In this document: positions 1-8,370 of the stretch, one piece after another
Numbering within the stretch: the stretch's first letter is position 1
Layout of the letters: each line of letters opens with the position of its first letter
Assembly (NCBI RefSeq): GCF_008923185.1
Contig: NZ_WBMT01000023.1
Span: 62,001-126,000 of the forward strand
Reading direction: 5' to 3'
DNA length: 64,000 bases
Origin: Actinomadura rudentiformis
GTDB taxonomy: Bacteria > Actinomycetota > Actinomycetes > Streptosporangiales > Streptosporangiaceae
Notes under the pieces: generated by a model
What the model saw: the letters and a program-made list of their open reading frames with translations, nothing else
The model's database searches: none
Told to the model about the DNA's origin: nothing
Made by a program: the position numbers and the translations under genes

Positions 1-146
1 GGATGGCCGAACGCCTGCGCGCGGGCGTCGTCTGGGCCAACACGTTCAACAAGTTCGACCCCGCGTCGCCGTTCGGCGGCTACAAGGAGTCCGGCTACGG
101 CCGCGAGGGCGGCCGGCACGGACTGGAGGCCTACCTCGATGTCTGA
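1..146 (+). CDS. Aldehyde dehydrogenase, C-terminal end (cut by window start)
   Basis: Only the last 47 codons are in the window, in the frame that ends with TGA at 144-146. The translated tail reads through NTFNKFDP and then FGGYKESGYGREGG, the C-terminal signature of NAD(P)-dependent aldehyde dehydrogenases (the PFGGxKxSGxGRE block near the oligomerisation domain). The full enzyme would oxidise an aldehyde to the acid in the cytoplasm; the substrate cannot be read from this fragment. Its stop codon overlaps the ATG of the next gene by 8 nt, so the two are translated together. No start is visible. Confidence 0.85.
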   Translation, partial: MAERLRAGVVWANTFNKFDPASPFGGYKESGYGREGGRHGLEAYLDV

Positions 147-1011
147 GCGATCTGAACGATCTGAACGGCTCGCCGTGCGCAAGACCTACAAGCTGTTCAT
201 CGGGGGCGCGTTCCCCCGGTCCGAGTCCGGCAGGTCGTACGTGGTGAACGACGGCAAGGGCACCTTCCTCGCCAACGCCTCCCAGGCGTCCCGCAAGGAC
301 GTGCGGGACGCGGTGGTCGCCGCCCGCAAGGCGTTCGGCGGCTGGGCCGGGCGCACCCCCTACAACCGGGGTCAGATCCTCTACCGGATCGCCGAGATGC
401 TGGAGGGCCGCCGGGCGCAGTTCGTCGAGGAGCTGCGCGCCGCCGGGCTGGCCAAGGCCGCGGCGAACGCCGAGGTGGACGCCGCGATCGACCGCTGGGT
501 CTGGTACGCGGGATGGGCCGACAAGCTCGGCGCGGTCGGCGGCTCGGCCAACCCGGTCGCCGGACCGTTCTTCAACTTCTCCACGCCGGAGCCGACGGGC
601 GTCGTCGGCATCGTCGCCCCGGACTCCCCGCTGCTCGGTCTCGTGTCGGTCGTCGCCCCGGCGATCGTGTCGGGCAACACGTGCGTCGTCATCGCCTCCG
701 AGCCGTCGCCGCTGCCTTCGATCACGTTCGCCGAGGTGCTGGCGACGTCGGACCTTCCGGGCGGCGTCGTCAACGTGCTGACCGGCCGCCGCGATGAGTT
801 GGCGCCGTGGCTCGCCGCGCACATGGACGTGAACGCCATCGACCTCGCCGGAGTGGCACGGGACCGCGTCAGGACCCTGGAAGAGGCGGCCGCCGAAAAT
901 CTCAAGCGGGTGCTGCGACCGGGCGTGACCGACTGGTCCGCAGAGCCCGGAACAGGCCGTATGACCGCCTTCCTGGAGACCAAGACGGTATGGCATCCGG
1001 TGGGCGTCTGA
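139..1011 (+). CDS. Truncated aldehyde dehydrogenase-family protein without the catalytic half
   Basis: This 290-residue protein carries the N-terminal coenzyme-binding half of an aldehyde dehydrogenase: the KLFIGGAF strand near residue 18, the PTGVVGIVAPDSPLLG block near residue 152 and GGVVNVLTG near residue 209. Full-length family members are about 480-500 residues. Here similarity stops around residue 250, before the region with the catalytic Cys and Glu, so it should not be an active dehydrogenase alone. It overlaps the preceding aldehyde dehydrogenase by 8 nt, which suggests a partner or regulatory subunit of that enzyme. The N-terminus has a short Ser-Glu-Arg repeat (SERSERSER) encoded by near-identical 9-bp units. 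A degraded gene is the alternative, but the frame is intact with normal codon use. Confidence 0.8.
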   Translation: MSERSERSERLAVRKTYKLFIGGAFPRSESGRSYVVNDGKGTFLANASQASRKDVRDAVVAARKAFGGWAGRTPYNRGQILYRIAEMLEGRRAQFVEELRAAGLAKAAANAEVDAAIDRWVWYAGWADKLGAVGGSANPVAGPFFNFSTPEPTGVVGIVAPDSPLLGLVSVVAPAIVSGNTCVVIASEPSPLPSITFAEVLATSDLPGGVVNVLTGRRDELAPWLAAHMDVNAIDLAGVARDRVRTLEEAAAENLKRVLRPGVTDWSAEPGTGRMTAFLETKTVWHPVGV

Positions 1012-1059
1012 CCTGCTGAAGTAACAGTGTGTGTGTAGAGCGTCAACAAATGTGGAATA

Positions 1060-1094
1060 GATCTCCCCGTAACTGATCACACGGGGGGGAGATC
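1060..1094 (+). promoter_or_regulatory. Imperfect hairpin enclosing the ribosome-binding site of the histone-like gene
   Basis: The left arm GATCTCCCCGT (1060-1070) can pair with ACGGGGGGGAGATC (1081-1094) across a 10-nt loop, with three extra G residues bulged on the right arm. The G-rich Shine-Dalgarno sequence of the next gene (about 1083-1091, GTG start at 1096) lies inside the right arm. Folding the leader would hide the ribosome-binding site, so translational control is a reasonable inference. No experiment or known riboswitch family supports it. Confidence 0.4.
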
Positions 1095-1095
1095 A

Positions 1096-2310
1096 GTGCC
1101 TACCAAGACTGCAGAGCGCGCGACGTCCAGCCGAGGTACGGCTAGTCGCGCGAAAAGCTCAGCCGCGAGGAAGACCACCGGGCGCAAGCCGGCCACCAGG
1201 AAGTCGGCCGGCAAGCGTGTCAGCGCCGCCGCGAAGACCACGGCACCGCGTACCACGGTCAAGCGCTCGACGGCTGCCAAGGGCACCGCCAAGAAGTCCA
1301 CGGCCCGGAAGTCGACCACGGCCCGGAAGTCCACTTCCGCGGCCCGCAGGTCGACCACCGGCACGTCGGCCGCCAGCAGGTCGACGACCGCCAGAAAGTC
1401 CACCACGGGCAGGAGGAGCACCACCGCCGCGAGGAAGACGGCGTCCCGCAGCACCGCCACCGCCGGCCGGACGTCCTCGGCGATGGCGACCAAGGCCAAG
1501 ACCGCCGCCACCAAGGCCTCGTCCGCCGCCAAGCAGATGAAGTCGGCGACGACCAAGGCCACGGCGTCGGTCAAGGCCATGACGGCCATGACCAAGGCGA
1601 TGACCACCGCCACCAAGGCGATGAACGACGCCGCCAAGGCGATGAGCACTGCCGCCAAGGCCGTGTCCACGGCCCAGAAGACCTCGGGCACGGCCCGGAA
1701 GGCGGCCGGTGGCCGGAAGGCCACGTCGGCTGCCAAGAAGACGACCTCGACCGGCCGGGCCACAGGGGCCCGCAAGTCGACCAGGGCCAAGAAGGCGACC
1801 GCGGAGAAGTCGACCGCCAAGAAGACGACCGCGCGCAAGTCGACCGCTCGCAAGGCGACCACGGGCCGCAAGGCCGCCGCCAAGAAGTCCACCACCGCCG
1901 GCAAGACCGCGGCGGCACGGAAGAGCACAGCGGGGAGGAGCACGGCACGCAAGTCCACGACCGCGCGTAAGTCGACCGCGCGTAAGTCGACCGCGCGTAA
2001 GTCGACCGCGCGTAAGTCGACCACGTCCGCGGCCAAGAAGTCGACCTCGCGGTCGGTGACGGCGCGCAAGTCCACGTCCGCCGCCAGACCCACGACGACC
2101 GGACCCAAGGCCACCACGACGCGGTCCCGTAAGTCCACGTCCGCGTCGAAACGGACGACCACCCGCAAGCCGGAGCCCTCGGAGCCTTCGAAGTCCTCGT
2201 CCACGGCCATCGTCGAGCCGAAGACCGACATGGGGTCGCTGCACCATTCGTCCAGCGGGGACGGCGGCTTCCTGTCCGGCGTGACCGGCAACGACGTTTC
2301 CCGCGATTGA
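1096..2310 (+). CDS. Lysine/alanine/threonine-rich histone-like nucleoid protein
   Basis: The 404-residue protein consists almost entirely of short K/A/T/S/R repeats (ARKST, AKKTT, TTARKS), like the histone H1-like and HU-tail proteins of actinobacteria that bind DNA non-specifically and compact the nucleoid. No folded HU domain is present. A central block (about residues 130-200) changes to alanine/methionine-rich TKAM and AAKAM units that could form a helix, so the protein has two basic arms around a helical middle. Four 15-bp tandem repeats encode RKSTA at 1966-2025. The last 50 residues lose the repeat and become acidic/neutral. The GTG start at 1096 has a strong G-rich ribosome-binding site. 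The long open frame on the opposite strand is a composition artefact. Confidence 0.8.
   Translation: MPTKTAERATSSRGTASRAKSSAARKTTGRKPATRKSAGKRVSAAAKTTAPRTTVKRSTAAKGTAKKSTARKSTTARKSTSAARRSTTGTSAASRSTTARKSTTGRRSTTAARKTASRSTATAGRTSSAMATKAKTAATKASSAAKQMKSATTKATASVKAMTAMTKAMTTATKAMNDAAKAMSTAAKAVSTAQKTSGTARKAAGGRKATSAAKKTTSTGRATGARKSTRAKKATAEKSTAKKTTARKSTARKATTGRKAAAKKSTTAGKTAAARKSTAGRSTARKSTTARKSTARKSTARKSTARKSTTSAAKKSTSRSVTARKSTSAARPTTTGPKATTTRSRKSTSASKRTTTRKPEPSEPSKSSSTAIVEPKTDMGSLHHSSSGDGGFLSGVTGNDVSRD
1966..2025 (+). repeat. Four 15-bp tandem repeats inside the histone-like gene
   Basis: CGTAAGTCGACCGCG occurs at 1966-1980, 1981-1995 and 1996-2010 without change, and once more at 2011-2025 with one base different. 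Each unit encodes five residues (RKSTA), so changes in copy number keep the reading frame and lengthen or shorten the basic arm. Confidence 0.95.
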
Positions 2311-2389
2311 CCGCCGGGTACCCGGCGGCGGAGCCCCTTCCCTACATTGGGACGGGGCTCTGCCGGATTTTCGAGGGAGCGGAGGGTTC

Positions 2390-2635
2390 ATGGACGACGG
2401 CACGATCCTGTCGAATATCAACGAGTACGTGGCCGAGGAGCACAAGCTGCGCGAGCGCCACCAGCGCGGCGAGCTCACCGGCGAGGAGGAACGCAGGCGG
2501 CTGCAACAGCTGGAGGTGGCCCTGGACCAGTGCTGGGACCTCCTCAGGCAGCGCAGGGCCCGCATCGACGCGGGCGATGACCCCGACAAGGCCGAGGTCC
2601 GCCCGCCGGGCGAGGTCGAGGGCTACCTGCAGTAG
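2390..2635 (+). CDS. DUF2630 family protein
   Basis: An 81-residue, highly charged protein that matches the DUF2630 family: a conserved DGTILSNINEYVAEEH start, then two amphipathic helices rich in Glu, Arg and Leu with the conserved LDQCWDLLRQRRAR stretch near residue 47. The family is common in actinobacteria, has no known biochemical role and looks like a small helical hairpin. The ATG at 2390 follows a GGAGGGTTC ribosome-binding site. A strong bidirectional hairpin follows the stop, so this is the last gene of its transcript. Confidence 0.85.
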   Translation: MDDGTILSNINEYVAEEHKLRERHQRGELTGEEERRRLQQLEVALDQCWDLLRQRRARIDAGDDPDKAEVRPPGEVEGYLQ

Positions 2636-2649
2636 ACCCGCACACACGA

Positions 2650-2685
2650 GAGAGCCGGTCCCGGAACGCTCCGAGACCGGCTCTC
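2650..2685. terminator. Bidirectional hairpin terminator between DUF2630 and argS
   Basis: A perfect 11-bp stem (GAGAGCCGGTC at 2650-2660, GACCGGCTCTC at 2675-2685) is extended inside by a 4-bp CGGA/TCCG stem. It sits between two convergent genes and can serve both transcripts. There is no long U tract, which is usual for actinobacterial terminators. Confidence 0.8.
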
Positions 2686-2752
2686 CGTCATGCTCTGCGC
2701 TGCCATGCTCTGCGCTGCGCTCTGTGTCGTGCTCTCAGTCGCGCCGTACGGG

Positions 2753-4516
2753 CTACATCCGCTCCGGCACCGGGATGCCCAGCAGGTCGAGCCCCGTGGT
2801 CAGCGTGGTCAACGTGGCCGCGCAGAGCGCCAACCGGGAGGCCTTGGTCTCCTCGTCGGGCGCCTTGAGCACCGGGCAGTTCTCGAAGAACGACGTGTAG
2901 GCCTGGGCCAGCTCGAACAGGTAGCCCGCCAGGCGGTGCGGCTCGCTCAGCTCGCCGGACTGTTCGACGACGCTGCCGAAGTCCAGGAGCCGGAGAGCCA
3001 GCGCGCGCTCGGCCTCGTGCCCGATCGTGATCGGACCGGTCGCCTTCTCGGGGTCGATCCCGCCCTTGCGGAAGATCGAGCGGATCCGGACGGTGGCGTA
3101 CTGCAGGTACGGACCGGTCTTGCCGTTGAACAAGGTCATCCGGTCGATGTCGAAGATGTACTCGCTGTCGAGCGCCACCGACAGGTCGGCGTACTTCACG
3201 GCGCCGATGCCGACCTTCTCCACGATCTCGTCGCGGGTCGCGGCGTCGAAGTCCTCCTGGTGCTCGATCGCGTCGAACCGTTCACCGGCCCGTTCGACGG
3301 CCTCGTCCAGCAGCTCCGAGAGCTTGACGGTGCCGCCCGCCCGGGTGCGCAGGATCTTGCCGTCGGTGCCCAGCACGTTGCCGATCTGGGCGTGCTCGGC
3401 CTTGACGTCGTCGCCCAGCCAGCCGGCCATCCGGGAGACCGCGAAGACCATCTGGAAGTGCAGCGCCTGCGGCGCCCCCACCACGTAGATCATGCGGTGG
3501 ACGTGCTCGGTGTCGACCCGGTAGCGGATGGTCGCCAGGTCGGAGGAGGAGTAGTTGTAGCCGCCGTCGCTCTTGCGGATGATCACCGGCAGCGGCTCGC
3601 CCTCGCGACCGGTGAAGCCGGGCGGGAACGCGCACAGCGCGCCGTCGCTGACGACCGCGATGCCCTTGTCCTCAAGCTCCTGGACCGTGGGGGCGAGCAG
3701 GTCGTTGTAGAAGCTCTCGCCCTTGATGTCGTCGTCGGTGAGCGTGACGCCCAGCCGCTCGTAGACGGTGTTGAAGTAGCGCTTGGACACGTCCACCAGG
3801 ACCTGCCAGAGCCGCAACGTCTCGGGGTCGCCCGCCTGGAGCAGCACGACCCGCTTCCGGGCACGGCCGGCGAACTCCTCGTCGCCGTCGAACTTCTGCC
3901 GCGCGGCCTGGTAGAAGGCGGTCAGGTCGCTGACGGAGGAGTCGTCGTCGGCGGCCTTCTCCTCTCCGAGGTCGAGCAGGTGCTCGATCAGCATGCCGAA
4001 CGGGGTGCCCCAGTCGCCGACATGGTTGTCCTTGATCACCTCATGGCCGAGGAAGCCCAGGATCCGGGCGATCGCGTCGCCGACGATCGTGGTGCGCAGG
4101 TGCCCGACGTGCATCTCCTTGGCCACGTTGGGCGAGGAGTACTCGACGATGACCCGCTGCGGGGCGTCGGTCTTGGGCACCGCGAGCCGCGGGTCGGCCA
4201 GCACCTGCTGGGCCTGCCCGGCGATCCAGTCGTCCCGCAGCGTGAGGTTGATGAATCCGGGACCGCTGACCTCGACCTTGTCGATCAGGTCGCCCTTGTC
4301 CAGCTTCGCCACGATCTCGTTTGCGATGTTTCGCGGGTTCTGCTTCTCGCCTCGCTCGGCCGTCAGCGGCTTGACCAGCGACATGGCCACGTTGGCCTGC
4401 AGGTCGGCGAACTGCGACGGTCGGATGACCGGGTCGGTGCCGGCGTACGACGGTCCGAAGGCGGCGGCCAGCGCCTCCCGGACCCGGGCGGTGAGTGCGA
4501 GTTGCGGATCGGGCAT
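2753..4516 (-). CDS. argS: Arginyl-tRNA synthetase
   Basis: A 587-residue class Ia aminoacyl-tRNA synthetase that charges tRNA-Arg. The N-terminal ArgRS-specific domain is followed by the signature EYSSPNVAKEMHVGHLR, whose HVGH (residues 136-139) is the HIGH-type ATP site. GTDGKILRTR is the position of the degenerate KMSKS-like loop usual for this enzyme. The C-terminal helical anticodon-binding domain ends in GIPVPERM, a typical ArgRS end, and the length is normal. The ATG at 4516 is about 50 bp from the stop of the upstream P-type ATPase gene. The large open frames on the other strand are shadows. Confidence 0.97.
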   Translation of the reverse strand: MPDPQLALTARVREALAAAFGPSYAGTDPVIRPSQFADLQANVAMSLVKPLTAERGEKQNPRNIANEIVAKLDKGDLIDKVEVSGPGFINLTLRDDWIAGQAQQVLADPRLAVPKTDAPQRVIVEYSSPNVAKEMHVGHLRTTIVGDAIARILGFLGHEVIKDNHVGDWGTPFGMLIEHLLDLGEEKAADDDSSVSDLTAFYQAARQKFDGDEEFAGRARKRVVLLQAGDPETLRLWQVLVDVSKRYFNTVYERLGVTLTDDDIKGESFYNDLLAPTVQELEDKGIAVVSDGALCAFPPGFTGREGEPLPVIIRKSDGGYNYSSSDLATIRYRVDTEHVHRMIYVVGAPQALHFQMVFAVSRMAGWLGDDVKAEHAQIGNVLGTDGKILRTRAGGTVKLSELLDEAVERAGERFDAIEHQEDFDAATRDEIVEKVGIGAVKYADLSVALDSEYIFDIDRMTLFNGKTGPYLQYATVRIRSIFRKGGIDPEKATGPITIGHEAERALALRLLDFGSVVEQSGELSEPHRLAGYLFELAQAYTSFFENCPVLKAPDEETKASRLALCAATLTTLTTGLDLLGIPVPERM

Positions 4517-4570
4517 GGCCCAAGGTTATCGGGGAGCCAACTATGAACAGGCATGGCTTTTCGCGCATTG

Positions 4571-6934
4571 CTAACCGGAAGAGTTCCGGAGTCTCGTCAT
4601 CCACTTGTCCCAGCGCAGCGCGAAGGTCAGCATGACGGCGGCACCGGCGGCGATCGCCAGCGCGACCAGGTCGTTCTGAAGATTGTCGGGCCGCAGCGCG
4701 AAGAACTCGCGGAGCCACGGGACCGCGAGGACCACCAGGAACGCCACGCCCATCGCGACGACCAGGCCCAGCCGCCACCAGTTCCAGGGGCGGGCGATCA
4801 AAGCCAGCACCCAGATCGTCAGGAAGAAGAGGGCGAGGGTGGCGGTGGAGCTGTTCGCCGAGAACGGGCTCGCGGTGAATTCGCTGGCCAGGAAGTACCC
4901 GGCGAACGTGGCGATGCCGCACGCGAACCCGGCGGGCACCGCGAAGCGCAGCACCCGGGGGACGAAGCCGGGCCGGGCCCGCTCCAGGTTGGGCGCCAGC
5001 GCCAGGAAGAACGCGGGGATGCCGATGGTCAGGCTGCTGATCAAGGTGAGATGCCGGGGCAGGAACGGGAAGCGCACGTGCATCAGCCCGACCAGCACGG
5101 CCAGGATGATCGAGTAGACCGTCTTGGTGAGGAACAGATTGGCGACGCGTTCGATGTTGCCCAGCACCCGGCGCCCCTCGCCGACCACGTGCGGCAGCGT
5201 CGCGAAGCTGTTGTCCAGGAGGACGATCTGCGCCACGGCCCGGGTGGCGCCGCTGCCCGAGCCCATCGACACGCCGAGGTCGGCGTCCTTGAGCGCGAGC
5301 ACGTCGTTGACGCCGTCGCCGGTCATCGCGACCGTGTGGCCGCGCGACTGGAGCGCCTTGACCATGGCGCGCTTCTGCTGGGGGTCGACCCGGCCGAACA
5401 CCGAGTTGTCCTCCAGCGTCTGCGCCATGGCCTCGATGTCGTCCGGGAGCGTGCGGGCGTCCACGGGGTGCTCGGCCTGCGGCAGGTTCAGGGAACGGGC
5501 GATCGCGCCCACCGAGGCCGGGTTGTCGCCGGAGATGACCTTGACGGCGACGCCCTGCTCCGCGAAGTACTCCAGGGTCTTCGGGGCCTCGGGACGTATC
5601 CGCTGCCGGAGCACGATCAGCGCGGCCGGCTCGGCGCTGGCGGTCACGTCCAGGCGGTCCGGAGCGGCGAAGGAGCCGTCGGGCACGCGGGCCAGGACCA
5701 GGACGCGCAGGCCGGTCGAGCCGAGCCGCTCCGCCTGCTGCCGGTGGGCGTCGCCGGAGCCCAGCAGCACGTCGGCCGCGCCGACGATCCAGGAGCCCTG
5801 CCCGTCGAACGCGGCGCCGCTCCATTTGCGGGCCGAGGAGAACGGGACCGTCTCGGTGATCGGCCAGCCGGGATCGTGCTCGTCCAGACCCTCCTTGACG
5901 GCCCGCATGGTCGCGTTGGGATCGGGGTCGCCGGCCGCGGTGGCCGCCAGCGCCTGGCGGGCGGGCAGGTCCTTGTCGAGCACGATGACCTCGTCGAGGT
6001 CCATGCCGGGTTCGGTGAGCGTGCCGGTCTTGTCGACGCACAAGACGTCGACCCGGGCGAGGCCCTCGATCGCGGGCAGCTCCTGCACCAGGCAGTGGCG
6101 GCGCCCGAGCCGCACCACGCCGACGGCGAAGGCGATGCTGGTCATCAGCACCAGCCCCTCGGGGATCATCGTGACCACGCCCGCCACCGCGCCCACGATC
6201 GCTTCGCCGAAGCCGAGGGAGGTACGGAACTGGCTGATGAACAGCAGGATCGCGGTGGGAATGATCAGCCAGGTGACGTACTTGAGGAACCGGTTGATGC
6301 CCGCCATCAGCTCCGAGTGCGACAGCGAGAACCTGCTCGCCTCCTCGACCAGCCGCGCCGCGTAGGCCTCGCGGCCGACCTTCTCGGCGGTGAACGTGCC
6401 GCCGCCCGCCACCACGAAGCTGCCTGACCTGACCTCGTCGCCGGGCGTCTTGGACACCGCGTCGGCCTCGCCGGTGAGCAGCGACTCGTCGACCTCCAGC
6501 CCGTGCGACGCGGCGACCGTCCCGTCCACCACGATCTTGTCGCCGGAGCCGAGCACGATCAGGTCGTCCAGGACGACGTCCTGCTGCGCGAGTTCGGCGA
6601 GCGCGCCGTCCCGCATGACCCTGACCGGTGTCTCGCCCACGACGGCGAGCTTGTCCAGCGTGCGTTTGGCGCGCAGTTCCTGGATCACGCCGATCGCGGA
6701 GTTGGCGAGGATGACCCCGCCGAACAGCCCGTCCTGCCACTGACCGAAGATCATGACCAGCACGAACAACGTGCCGATCAGCGCGTTGAACCGGGTGAAC
6801 ACGTTCGCCCGGACGATCTCGGCCAGGGACCGGCTGGACCGCCGCGGCACGTCGTTGGTCTGGTTCGCCGCGACACGCTCACTGACCTGCGCCGCTGTCA
6901 GTCCCCGCGCGCCACTTCGCTCTACATCCGTCAC
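4571..6934 (-). CDS. ctpE: CtpE-like cation-transporting P-type ATPase
   Basis: A P-type ATPase of about 787 residues. It has the actuator loop (DESLLTGEAD), the phosphorylation motif DKTGTLTE, the hinge TGDGVNDVLALKDADLG, and hydrophobic helices on both sides of the catalytic core plus a C-terminal membrane block. From memory it resembles mycobacterial CtpE, reported as a calcium-uptake ATPase, through most of its length (for example LVQELPAIEGLARVDV and HVVGEGRRVLGNIERVANLF). There is no N-terminal heavy-metal-binding domain. The open frame extends to a TTG at 6979 with an ATG at 6958. I prefer the GTG at 6934, which has a GGGGG ribosome-binding site and starts just before the conserved GLTAAQVSERVAANQTNDVP region. 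Ion specificity is inferred only from similarity. Confidence 0.88.
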   Translation of the reverse strand: MTDVERSGARGLTAAQVSERVAANQTNDVPRRSSRSLAEIVRANVFTRFNALIGTLFVLVMIFGQWQDGLFGGVILANSAIGVIQELRAKRTLDKLAVVGETPVRVMRDGALAELAQQDVVLDDLIVLGSGDKIVVDGTVAASHGLEVDESLLTGEADAVSKTPGDEVRSGSFVVAGGGTFTAEKVGREAYAARLVEEASRFSLSHSELMAGINRFLKYVTWLIIPTAILLFISQFRTSLGFGEAIVGAVAGVVTMIPEGLVLMTSIAFAVGVVRLGRRHCLVQELPAIEGLARVDVLCVDKTGTLTEPGMDLDEVIVLDKDLPARQALAATAAGDPDPNATMRAVKEGLDEHDPGWPITETVPFSSARKWSGAAFDGQGSWIVGAADVLLGSGDAHRQQAERLGSTGLRVLVLARVPDGSFAAPDRLDVTASAEPAALIVLRQRIRPEAPKTLEYFAEQGVAVKVISGDNPASVGAIARSLNLPQAEHPVDARTLPDDIEAMAQTLEDNSVFGRVDPQQKRAMVKALQSRGHTVAMTGDGVNDVLALKDADLGVSMGSGSGATRAVAQIVLLDNSFATLPHVVGEGRRVLGNIERVANLFLTKTVYSIILAVLVGLMHVRFPFLPRHLTLISSLTIGIPAFFLALAPNLERARPGFVPRVLRFAVPAGFACGIATFAGYFLASEFTASPFSANSSTATLALFFLTIWVLALIARPWNWWRLGLVVAMGVAFLVVLAVPWLREFFALRPDNLQNDLVALAIAAGAAVMLTFALRWDKWMTRLRNSSG

Positions 6935-6988
6935 GTCGCCCCCGGTGGGATGCAGCATTCCCCAAGATCTCGGGAACAACCCCTAAGA

Positions 6989-8248
6989 CTAGGTGGCCGT
7001 GGGCGGCTCGCTCCGCCTGGGACCGATTTCGGCCCCGTCGGGTGGCGTGTTCGCCGCGTCGTGCGGCCGATCCTCGGAGGGCTGTACGGCGGGCATGCCC
7101 GGGGCTGTGCCGGCAGAGTCGTCCGGGCCCGTCTCGACGGCCTTTTCTGTCTCCTCGGCCTTGTCTCCGCCACCGTCACGGTCGACATGCATCAGCCGGC
7201 CCAGCCTGGACGGGGTACGGGCGGCCGCGACCTGGTCCCTGATGCGGTCGATGATCCGTCCGGTCGCCAGCTCGTAGGCGAGCACGCAGGCCGAGGTGAT
7301 GGCGCGGGCCCGGGAGGCGCCGTGCGCGATGACGACCGTGCCGTTCAGGCCGAGCAGCACGCCGCCGCCGTAGGTCTCGGAGTCGAGCCGGTCGCGCAGG
7401 TCGGTGAGCTGGCGGCGCTGGAGGAAGCTGCCCAGCTTGGCGGTGCGGCTCCCGGTCATGGCCTCGCGCACCTCCGCGAGCGCCATCCGGACCGAGCCCT
7501 CCATGGTCTTGAGGGCCACGTTGCCGGTGAAGCCGTCGGTGACCACCACGTCCACCACGCTGCGCAGCAGGTCGTGGCCCTCGACGTTGCCCGCGAAGCG
7601 GATGCCGTGCCGGCCGTTCGCCAGCAGCTCGTGCGCGTTCTTGGTGACCTTGTCGCCCTTGCCCGGCTCGGCGCCGATGTTGAGCAGGCCCACGGTCGGG
7701 CGTGCCAGCCCCAGCCGGATCTGGGCGTACGCGGTGCCCAGCGCCGCGAACTGCACGAGCGTCTCGGCCTTGACATCGGAGGTCGCCCCGGCGTCCAGCA
7801 GCACGGTGGGCCGCGGCCGAGTGGGCAAGGTCACAGCGATCGCCGGACGCATCACGCCCTGCTGGCTCTTGAGCCGCAGCCGCGCGGTGGCCACCACCCC
7901 GGCGGTCGAGCCCGCCGAGACCAGGGCTGATGCCCGGCCCTGCTTGATCAGGTGGCACGCGATCGCGACCGACGAACGGGGCTTGCGCCAGCTCGCCAGC
8001 GCGCCCTCGCCCATGTCCAGGGACTCCTCGGCGTGCACGATCGGGATCTCGCCGGAGATGCCGTACCGGTCCAGCTCACGGCGGATCCGCGGGGCCTGCC
8101 CGACCAGGACGAGCCGGACGCCGTGGTCGCGGACCGCCGCCACCGCGCCGGCGATGACCTCCTCAGGGGCGTGGTCGCCGCCCATGGTGTCCACCGCGAT
8201 CGGCGCGGGCCGAGCCGGCGCCGCGCGCGACTCGCCTTTGCCGGTCAT
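6989..8248 (-). CDS. plsX: Phosphate acyltransferase PlsX
   Basis: A 419-residue protein that converts acyl-ACP and phosphate to acyl-phosphate, the first step of PlsX/PlsY phospholipid synthesis at the membrane surface. It has the family start IAVDTMGGDHAPEEVIAGA, the SAGSTAGVVATA glycine-rich loop, DAGATSDVKAETLVQFA and the GAEPGKGDKVTKNAHELL block. Members are usually 320-350 residues; here a Glu/Pro-rich, low-complexity tail of about 70 residues follows residue 345. The ATG at 8248 has an AGGAG ribosome-binding site. The gene is not followed by rpmF, fabD or acpP; its downstream neighbour is the P-type ATPase. Confidence 0.95.
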   Translation of the reverse strand: MTGKGESRAAPARPAPIAVDTMGGDHAPEEVIAGAVAAVRDHGVRLVLVGQAPRIRRELDRYGISGEIPIVHAEESLDMGEGALASWRKPRSSVAIACHLIKQGRASALVSAGSTAGVVATARLRLKSQQGVMRPAIAVTLPTRPRPTVLLDAGATSDVKAETLVQFAALGTAYAQIRLGLARPTVGLLNIGAEPGKGDKVTKNAHELLANGRHGIRFAGNVEGHDLLRSVVDVVVTDGFTGNVALKTMEGSVRMALAEVREAMTGSRTAKLGSFLQRRQLTDLRDRLDSETYGGGVLLGLNGTVVIAHGASRARAITSACVLAYELATGRIIDRIRDQVAAARTPSRLGRLMHVDRDGGGDKAEETEKAVETGPDDSAGTAPGMPAVQPSEDRPHDAANTPPDGAEIGPRRSEPPTAT

Positions 8249-8370
8249 GGGACTCCTGGTGGGTCAAGGGAGGGCGATGGCCGCAAGCTTGCAGCTCATC
8301 GCATCGTATGGCGTCCCTTTACCCGCCCCGACAGGGGGAACCTCGCCCGCTCCGGCCGCGGTCCGGCGGT

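Noticed and set aside
1966..2025. Regular 15-bp repeats that could suggest a CRISPR array
   Set aside because: There are no spacers between units, the period is a multiple of three, and the repeats lie in frame inside a repeat-rich protein gene.
1077..2291. 404-codon open frame on the minus strand opposite the histone-like gene
   Set aside because: It mirrors the lysine/alanine repeats (valine/alanine/leucine-rich product), has no ribosome-binding site and matches no family. The plus strand product is a recognisable nucleoprotein type.
2690..4546. 618-codon plus-strand frame opposite argS
   Set aside because: High GC at third positions of the real gene produces long antisense frames. The product has no recognisable motif, whereas the minus strand encodes a complete ArgRS.
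6935..6979. TTG at 6979 as the start of the P-type ATPase
   Set aside because: It has no ribosome-binding site and adds 15 residues not expected in the CtpE family; the GTG at 6934 has a G-rich site and fits the family start.
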